In this document: positions 14,405-20,064 of the stretch, one piece after another
Layout of the letters: every line of letters begins with the position of its first letter
Numbering within the stretch: position 1 is the first letter of the stretch
Assembly (NCBI GenBank): GCA_964442745.1
Contig: CAYUAI010000073.1
Span: 1 to 20,064, forward strand
Direction: 5' to 3'
From: CAYUAI01 sp964442745
GTDB lineage: Bacteria > Pseudomonadota > Gammaproteobacteria > S012-40
DNA length: 20,064 nucleotides
Made by a program: the position numbers and the translations under genes
Notes under the pieces: model-generated
Told to the model about the DNA's origin: nothing
Databases searched by the model: none
Seen by the model: only the letters and a program-made list of their open reading frames with translations

Positions 14405-15405
14405 ACAACCTCCCCCATAACATCATTGAAAATTCACTCCAATGGATTTTCACTCAATATACCCATAGCACAAGGGTATAAAAATCATAGCTTATGTGCC
14501 AGCAAAACAAATCCCCTAAGATAAATCCGATAAAATCTAATGATTGCCGTTACCTTGAAATTGTTTTAATATCTTACTAACTTTTAATTATGGGGTGGAC
14601 AAAAATCGCCGAGAGCACCAGATAAACTTACCTCTGCCTCAACATAAAAATAATAATTACTCTATTAATAATAAGAATACGGACATCCTGTCACTGAGTT
14701 CTGTAAGCAACTAGCCATTTCAAAAGCGCTCTCAGCACTCGAACAAAAGAATTAAGTGTTTTGTGGGAAACACTTGTCTATTCAAACTGAAGCACTATAC
14801 ATCGATATCTCGACGTATAGCGGCGTTTGCTGGCGTCTCTTTCTCATTAACTCAGCACCTGTCTTGCCAGGCTTCACTAGACACACCTCACTTAACACTT
14901 TTTTACCTATTTTTACATCGAGCCTTGCATCGTATAAATGGACCTAGCCATGCCATAATGTTTGATCAATCGTCATGTCACCCGGCGTTTCCGTGTCATA
15001 CCGCCGTATCGTCCATGGGATTTGAAAATAAAAATAGCTGGCCAAAGTAAAAATAGGTAGCCTGCCAAATCTTGGCAAACACCAGCAATACCGTGGGGGG
15101 AAATCTTTTGCTGAAATTTCACCGTCGTGAGGTTACGTTAGCATAAAAATACAATATCGCTTCGTTTAGGCATCGCTTTGCTTGCATGGTGCCAGGCTTA
15201 ACGATCCGGCAACAATTATTCAAGCATTCGGCTTGTCATTGATGAGTTTGGTTATTAGTCACTCATCCGGCATGCATTTGAGTATACGTATCCAGATCAA
15301 TAACCCAACATGCAAATTACATATAGACGCCCACCCTCTAGCCGGTGAAATTTCAGATCATTTAGATTTCTTGGATCAAAAAACGCAACTTAGAGGGAGA
15401 AAGTT
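14405..15405. other. 1-kb intergenic region without a convincing gene
   Basis: Short frames here (such as 14756-15050 and 15182-15613 on plus) lack ribosome-binding sites and protein-like composition. The region contains a TATACCC/GGGTATA inverted pair near 14460-14480, a perfect 8-bp stem with a 6-base loop (AAGTGTTT/AAACACTT, about 14754-14775), an inverted-repeat element at 14905-15058, and a TGCCAA/TTGGCA hairpin near 15063-15077. The last 25 bp carry the ribosome-binding site of the peroxidase gene. No clear promoter was identified. Confidence 0.5.
14905..15058. repeat. 154-bp element bounded by a 12-bp perfect inverted repeat
   Basis: ACCTATTTTTAC (14905-14916) recurs inverted as GTAAAAATAGGT (15047-15058). 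The right end, GGCCAAAGTAAAAATAGG, resembles the end of the ureB-ureC element read on the minus strand (GGCCAGGATAAAAATAGG, 15 of 18 matches), and both have an AAAAATAGG/TAGC-type border. The interiors are only weakly alike, so a shared repeat family is a suggestion. Confidence 0.4.
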
Positions 15406-17550
15406 ATGCGTTACAACAAAAAAATCTCAAGAAATTTCTTTTTTATTCGACCGATATTTTTACTACCATTATTTTTTTTACTGTCGTGTTCCAATGCGCC
15501 GGAGAATAATATCAACGAGGGAGAAGCATTCAACATTGAATTTGTCAATGCCGCTGTCATTGATATCAATCTTATCCTTTCTGCAAAATGGAAAAGCACT
15601 GACAAATCGCTAAAAATAAAAATCGCTGCCTATCTCTCAGATCAAATCATATGGGTACGTAATGCTGACACTCAGTTAGCTATTGCCGCCAAAAGAATTA
15701 CCGCCAATGACATTTGGGAAAGCAATACTAAAATTCTCAACGCACAAAGCATACCTTGCCAAATCATTGCCATTACCAAAGCAAGGCAACATACCATCAA
15801 CGTGGAAAATTCTCCCAATTGTGCGGACAGCGAACCCAATGTTCCAGCTAATCCACCCGCCGACTTGGCAACACCAAACATCACCGTATCAGCCCCATCG
15901 AACACGATCGATCTCGATACAAGCATTACCTTTACTGGCAGTGTCAATGATGCAACTTATGAGGATAAGCTGAGATACCTCTGGAATTTTTCCGGCATCA
16001 CCCCGAGCATTGTCATTAACTCGGAACAACCCTCAGTACAAACCCGGGCCATACGCTTTAACAAAACAGGCACATTTACTATCTCCTTGCGGGTATTTGA
16101 CCTGGCTAATCCCATCAATAACAGCCGCACAACCATCGACATCATTGTAAAAAATCCTAGCGCTCCCGTTTCGACACCGCCGCCATCTAATACACAACCC
16201 TTGATACCAACGATTATCGTACCTGCGACAAAATCTGTCACCATCGCCAAACAAGCGTCACTCACCTTCACCGGTCAAATCACGGATACTGCCGATAATG
16301 GACCTTATGTATTTTACTGGAATTTTGCGGGTGTCTCACTCAATGGCGTCACAAAAAGCAACGACAAAACGTCGACCACACGATCCATTCGCTTTAACAA
16401 AGTGGGCAATTACACCATTTTTTTACGCGTCGCTGATAGCTCAGGCCGTATCAGCCTCAATATGGCACAAATTGCCGTCATGGTGACGGCGAATACCACG
16501 CCAACACCTCCGCCTCTCCCCGATCCAGACCCGCCGCTTCCAACGGTCGATGGCACCATCGCAGATCTGGGTAGATTGTTATTCTTTGATAGCAATTTAT
16601 CTGAACCACCCGGACAATCTTGTGCCACTTGCCATGACCCCTCAACAGCCTGGATAGATCCCAATCAAAATTTACCCGTTTCAGCAGGTGTCTTAGCCAA
16701 CGCCTTCGGAGAACGTAACACCTCTTCGATCGCCTATGCCTTTTTGTCTCCCGATTTTGTCGGCGGATTTATTCCAAGAGGGGGACAATTCTGGGATGGT
16801 CGCGCCATCAACCTGATCGAACAAGCTAAAGCGCCGTTCCTCAATCCTGTTGAAATGGCGAATACCAGCAAAACTCAAGTAATTTTAAAAATAAAAACAG
16901 CCAGCTATGCAGCGTTATTTGAAAAAATATTTGGCTACGGCGCATTAGATAATATCGATACGGCTTTTAATCAAGTCGCAGAGGCTATCGCTATTTTCGA
17001 ACAAACACCGGAGGTGAATCCATTTGATTCAAAGTACGATGCGGTACTCGCTGGAAAAATTCAATTTACCGAGGCCGAGCAACGAGGATTTGATTTATTC
17101 AACGGTATCGCTCGCTGCTCAAGCTGCCATACCACATTATCAATCAATGGGGCACCTCCCACATTGAGTAGTTTTCGTTACTTCAATGTGGGCTTACCCA
17201 AAAACCTAGAATTCCCTTTCGACGGCACCACAACAGACCTCGGATTAGGCGCCATCACGAATGATCCACGACACATGGGTAAATTTAAAGTACCATCATT
17301 GCGTAACATCGATAAAACAGCCCCATATGGTCACAATGGTGTTTTAAAAACACTCAGCCAGACCGTCCATTTCTATAATTCACGTGACATCGCGGGCGAA
17401 TTTCCACCCTCGGCAGTCATGGATAATCGGGAAAAATCCATTGGTAATATCGGCTTGAGTCAGGCTCATGAAGACGATATTGTGATCTTTTTAAAAACCT
17501 TAACAGATGGCTTTGTCGTACCAGTGGCATCACCGCCACCTCAATACTAA
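15406..17550 (+). CDS. Lipoprotein with two PKD-like domains and a MauG/CcpA-type di-heme peroxidase domain
   Basis: A 714-residue exported protein. Residues 1-27 are a signal peptide with lipobox LLSC, Cys28 being the lipidation site. Residues about 40-145 are unassigned. Two Ig-like PKD-type repeats follow, about 155-250 and 265-362, each with an F-T-G-x-[VI] strand, a YxWNFxG core and RFNKxGxxTIxLRV. A Pro-rich linker (about 364-381) leads to the peroxidase domain (385-705): GRLLFFDSNLS, first heme site CATCH (406-410), FWDGRAINL, NPVEM, second heme site CSSCH (571-575), and MGKFKVPSLRNIDKTAPYGHNG (from 624), where Met624 may be a distal heme ligand. It likely reduces peroxide or oxidises a partner at the cell envelope; the substrate is unknown. 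AGGGAG precedes the ATG. A signal peptide plus two CxxCH sites implies export for heme attachment. Confidence 0.9.
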   Translation: MRYNKKISRNFFFIRPIFLLPLFFLLSCSNAPENNINEGEAFNIEFVNAAVIDINLILSAKWKSTDKSLKIKIAAYLSDQIIWVRNADTQLAIAAKRITANDIWESNTKILNAQSIPCQIIAITKARQHTINVENSPNCADSEPNVPANPPADLATPNITVSAPSNTIDLDTSITFTGSVNDATYEDKLRYLWNFSGITPSIVINSEQPSVQTRAIRFNKTGTFTISLRVFDLANPINNSRTTIDIIVKNPSAPVSTPPPSNTQPLIPTIIVPATKSVTIAKQASLTFTGQITDTADNGPYVFYWNFAGVSLNGVTKSNDKTSTTRSIRFNKVGNYTIFLRVADSSGRISLNMAQIAVMVTANTTPTPPPLPDPDPPLPTVDGTIADLGRLLFFDSNLSEPPGQSCATCHDPSTAWIDPNQNLPVSAGVLANAFGERNTSSIAYAFLSPDFVGGFIPRGGQFWDGRAINLIEQAKAPFLNPVEMANTSKTQVILKIKTASYAALFEKIFGYGALDNIDTAFNQVAEAIAIFEQTPEVNPFDSKYDAVLAGKIQFTEAEQRGFDLFNGIARCSSCHTTLSINGAPPTLSSFRYFNVGLPKNLEFPFDGTTTDLGLGAITNDPRHMGKFKVPSLRNIDKTAPYGHNGVLKTLSQTVHFYNSRDIAGEFPPSAVMDNREKSIGNIGLSQAHEDDIVIFLKTLTDGFVVPVASPPPQY

Positions 17551-17557
17551 TAAGAAA

Positions 17558-17590
17558 TGGGCGTCGAATCACTTCCCTGTTTGACGCCCA
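17558..17590 (+). terminator. Hairpin after the peroxidase gene
   Basis: TGGGCGTC (17558-17565) pairs perfectly with GACGCCCA (17583-17590) around a 17-base loop, 8 bp after the stop codon. There is no T-run, so it is a probable but imperfect terminator. Confidence 0.5.
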
Positions 17591-17995
17591 GATAGGGTTT
17601 GTAAAAGCACAAAAATATGAACGAAACTATCGACTGTTACATACAAAATATCCCACCCAATCAACCCGAGATAAAAATGATACCAGGTGAATAATCATCG
17701 TAGTAAAAAATCCGCCCCCTCCCCTATATATATTCACAGCATTATGGATATAACTAGGCTATGTTATATCTACATATAATAATTCCTGCCCATGTCATCA
17801 AACCATCGCCTTTAGAATCAGAAAACTTTACACAATATTTATTTACTTATTAAACGATATTCATCATCACTGATTAGTCCGATGCAACGTATTCAAAAAG
17901 TTAGTTTTGGAATCTCTGATTAATCAATCAAAACAAGTTGTCGTAATACTTTACGATGCATGAAGCCTCTCGATTAAAAATTCAACTAATACTCT
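17591..17995. other. AT-rich intergenic region left of the IS66 element
   Basis: About 400 bp with no frame worth calling on either strand. It holds an 8-bp inverted pair, GATATAAC (17747-17754) and GTTATATC (17763-17770), around an 8-base loop. It is interrupted at its right edge by the insertion sequence. Confidence 0.45.
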
Positions 17996-18003
17996 CTTCA
18001 AAG

Positions 18004-19572
18004 GTAACCGTTCACCTACCTCCCTTTAAATTTAGGCGGCTACTTTTGCAGATTATGTTAGCTCTTTAGCAGGAAGCAAGGATGGGACAGGTTCATTTTT
18101 CAGATGAGCAACGACTGCCGCTGTAATGTAATCGTAACGGTTACGTTTTTGTAACTTACACGTTGCCGTTGTGGTCATCATTCGTTCAACAAACAAATTG
18201 CCACGCTCGGATTGGGTGCCGAAGCTGTTTTTTCTCCACAACACGTAAAAGCGAATTTGTTGCTCGGCCAAATTGTTCGTTGGCTCCACACCTTCAGTGT
18301 CAATAAAAACCCACAGAGAGTCTTTATGTTTAAGGATCTGCTTGCAGGTATTTTCTGTTTTGACATGCCCGCAAGTGGTGCCTTCTTTGAGCAAGCGTTT
18401 AATATTTTTTCGAATCGGTATCATTGCTTTTTTGAAAGTTTTTCGGCTAATTTTCCCGTCTTTATGTCGATGCCATAAACGAAACAGTCGCCGGATATAA
18501 TCAAGTATTTCATCACCGACCTTTCCTGCCACACCGCTGCGTTCTGAAATTTTTTGCATGTCACGTTTTAAATGCGCCCAGCAAAATTGTCTGAATATTG
18601 TTTTAATCCAGTGGTAAGAACCCAATCGATCTGAAATCAAAATACCCGAAAATTTCTCGCCTAATAATTCTTTTGCCGCTTTCATGTTGCGCTTAGCACG
18701 AATGATAAAGACCGCAACCAACATCGTGGTGGCCAGCCACATCCACATTTTATCGCCCTGCTGTTTATGGCTGGTTTCATCTGCGTTGACAACGCCTGTT
18801 TGTTGTCGAATGTAGATTTTCGCGGCTTCAACGGGCGATTCTAACGCCGCACTCACTATTTTTTCAGCGTTAGAAATGGTGCCAACACTGACGGGTAAAT
18901 TAAAGAAATCCTCGAAAACACGTTGAGTTGGTCGTTTCCCTAATCGGTAATCACCGGTAAAAATAGCGACAGAGGCGATGGCTCGTGGACCTAATAAAGT
19001 GTTAGAAACACCCAACGGCAAAGCACCACAATGCGTGCTATCACAGTCACGACAAGCACCATAGATTTGTTGATATTCAGTGACAATCGGTTTGATCTTG
19101 GGTAATTCAAATGGCTGATGGCGCTTGACTTTAGCAAGATTGGCTTTGATCGATCCGCCACACTCGCAAGTCGACTTCGGTAAGCAAACCACCGTAGCAT
19201 TGACTTCCTCAACAGGTAACAGCTTGCGACCTTTCCCCGGATGCCCTGGCTTTAACTTTTTGTTTTTACCGGGGCCATGATATTTATTTTTCGGCTTTTT
19301 TTTCTTGAAGACATCAGAGGAAGGTGCTTTTGATGAATTGCTGGAATTGGTTTTTAGCTTTTCCTCTACACCAGCGATTGTTGCGGTCAAAGTTAGCTTG
19401 TCTGTTTGAAATTTGATGGCAGTATCCCATAACGCATTAATGATCTGCTGCGCCTCTTTAAGCGTTTTGGCTTGTGGAGCGAATTGACTAAAGTCGAATT
19501 TCATGTCGCCTATTCTCTTTCAATTTGCGCTTTGTTGCAATTATTTTATGGGAGAGATAGGTGAACGGTTAC
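18004..19572 (-). mobile_element. Complete IS66-family insertion sequence (single-ORF, ISBst12-like)
   Basis: The 1569-bp element has perfect 15-bp terminal inverted repeats, GTAACCGTTCACCTA at 18004-18018 and its reverse complement at 19558-19572. An imperfect extension follows (CCTCCC versus TCTCTCCC). It is flanked by identical 8-bp direct repeats CTTCAAAG at 17996-18003 and 19573-19580, the duplication length expected for IS66. It carries only the transposase, without the small tnpA/tnpB accessory frames of larger IS66 members, which is the ISBst12-type organisation. Intact ends, duplication and ORF point to a recent insertion. It sits in intergenic DNA and disrupts no recognisable gene. 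Confidence 0.92.
18053..19504 (-). CDS. IS66-family DDE transposase
   Basis: The 483-residue transposase moves the surrounding element. The N-terminus has a helical region followed by NSSNSSKAPSSD (53-64) and a Lys-rich stretch, typical of IS66 TnpC proteins. A zinc-finger-like part uses Cys113, Cys115, Cys151 and Cys154. The catalytic triad is probably Asp242 (NADETSHK), Asp292 (ILISDRLGSY) and Glu414 (TNNLAEQQIR). FCWAHLKRDMQKI (307-319) is another family hallmark. The frame is intact and full length for the ISBst12-like group, so the enzyme is probably functional. Confidence 0.94.
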   Translation of the reverse strand: MKFDFSQFAPQAKTLKEAQQIINALWDTAIKFQTDKLTLTATIAGVEEKLKTNSSNSSKAPSSDVFKKKKPKNKYHGPGKNKKLKPGHPGKGRKLLPVEEVNATVVCLPKSTCECGGSIKANLAKVKRHQPFELPKIKPIVTEYQQIYGACRDCDSTHCGALPLGVSNTLLGPRAIASVAIFTGDYRLGKRPTQRVFEDFFNLPVSVGTISNAEKIVSAALESPVEAAKIYIRQQTGVVNADETSHKQQGDKMWMWLATTMLVAVFIIRAKRNMKAAKELLGEKFSGILISDRLGSYHWIKTIFRQFCWAHLKRDMQKISERSGVAGKVGDEILDYIRRLFRLWHRHKDGKISRKTFKKAMIPIRKNIKRLLKEGTTCGHVKTENTCKQILKHKDSLWVFIDTEGVEPTNNLAEQQIRFYVLWRKNSFGTQSERGNLFVERMMTTTATCKLQKRNRYDYITAAVVAHLKNEPVPSLLPAKELT

Positions 19573-19855
19573 CTTCAAAGCTTATCACAACCGTAAAAGT
19601 GTGTCTGATATTTAATTAAATGAAACTGAAAAACACTGAAAAAAATTCAGTTAAATACCAACAGCCTACATAAGTAATCAAGCACACTGGCATAATTAAG
19701 TATACGATAAAAACATGGGTCGCTAATACCCTGTTGATATTAGCTGGCGCAGCGCTTGCTGATAGTTATTTGAAATTTATAAGTAATGAGTTGATGAAGT
19801 GCTAACTGAATTTTTTAATAATATAAAATTTAATTGTTTGTTTAGGGAGAATAGA

Positions 19856-20032
19856 ATGAAAATGTTTTTTAGTCGTTTGTCTGTGTTGTTTTACACTTTA
19901 ATATTAACTGTAGTCTGTGCTGGCTCCGCTACTGCAGCGCCGATTGCTGTAGCTGGCTCTGATTATTTTAAAATAGCAGCTGGCACCATTTTCGATTTTG
20001 ATATGCTTGACCAGCCCTTTAAAGGTGACTAA
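19856..20032 (+). CDS. Short exported protein, possibly a truncated gene
   Basis: The ATG at 19856 follows a GGGAG ribosome-binding site by 8 bp and opens a 58-residue frame. The first 28 residues are a clear Sec signal peptide (MKMFFSRLSVLFYTLILTVV, then a small-residue region ending SATAA) with cleavage likely after Ala28. The remaining 30 residues (PIAVAGSDYFKIAAGTIFDF and so on) look like the start of a larger secreted protein, and the frame then stops at TAA. I do not recognise the family. It may be a small secreted protein or the 5' stub of a gene broken by a nonsense mutation; the window ends 32 bp later. An upstream in-frame start at 19799 is rejected because it lacks a ribosome-binding site and would bury the signal peptide. 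Confidence 0.6.
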   Translation: MKMFFSRLSVLFYTLILTVVCAGSATAAPIAVAGSDYFKIAAGTIFDFDMLDQPFKGD

Positions 20033-20064
20033 TATCCTGTATAATAGGCCTTTTCTATAAAAAC

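Noticed and set aside
14756..15050. Two overlapping short plus-strand ORFs (63 and 95 codons)
   Set aside because: No ribosome-binding site, no recognisable composition, and they cover hairpins and a repeat element.
15182..15613. 143-codon plus-strand ORF overlapping the start of the peroxidase gene
   Set aside because: It overlaps the signal-peptide region of a well-supported gene in another frame and has no family features or ribosome-binding site.
1..20064. CRISPR arrays, tRNA or rRNA genes, replication origin
   Set aside because: No regularly spaced repeats, cloverleaf-like segments with CCA-type ends or conserved rRNA stretches were seen by eye; a covariance search would be needed for certainty.

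Overview
This 20 kb window looks like chromosomal DNA from a gammaproteobacterium of moderate to low GC. The evidence is indirect: an E. coli Can-type carbonic anhydrase, proteobacterial urease and acetyl-CoA synthetase genes, Shine-Dalgarno-led genes and an IS66-family insertion. No rRNA, tRNA or CRISPR array was seen, and no species can be named from sequence alone.

Region 1 (1-2050) is scarred accessory DNA. It holds the 3' end of a probable outer-membrane protein gene, a small tandem-repeat protein packaged like an integron gene cassette (attC-like inverted repeat 501-630), a fragment of a NylB-type serine hydrolase, a 203-bp MITE-like element with a CTAA target duplication, and an outer-membrane protein remnant spread over three frames.

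Region 2 (2050-5180) holds a beta-carbonic anhydrase and an ArsR regulator. The regulator's usual SRPBCC/AHSA1 partner survives only as a stub. These are followed by a double-CDGSH iron-sulfur protein, a CCoAOMT-type O-methyltransferase and a MEKHLA-domain protein.

Region 3 (5181-10358) is a complete minus-strand urease cluster in the order ureD-ureA-ureB-ureC-ureE-ureF-ureG. The catalytic residues of UreC keep Klebsiella numbering exactly. A 108-bp inverted-repeat element sits in the unusual 201-bp gap between ureB and ureC. Carbonic anhydrase nearby could handle the CO2/bicarbonate produced by ureolysis (inference). No urea or nickel transporter is in the window.

Region 4 (10430-14362) holds a diguanylate cyclase (degenerate HPt, two REC domains, GGDEF), divergent from acsA (acetyl-CoA synthetase).

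Region 5 (14363-20064) starts with 1 kb of repeat-bearing intergenic DNA. It continues with a lipoprotein that fuses two PKD-like domains to a MauG/CcpA-type di-heme peroxidase, then a complete single-ORF IS66-family element with 15-bp terminal repeats and an intact 8-bp target duplication, and ends with a short exported protein that may be a broken gene.
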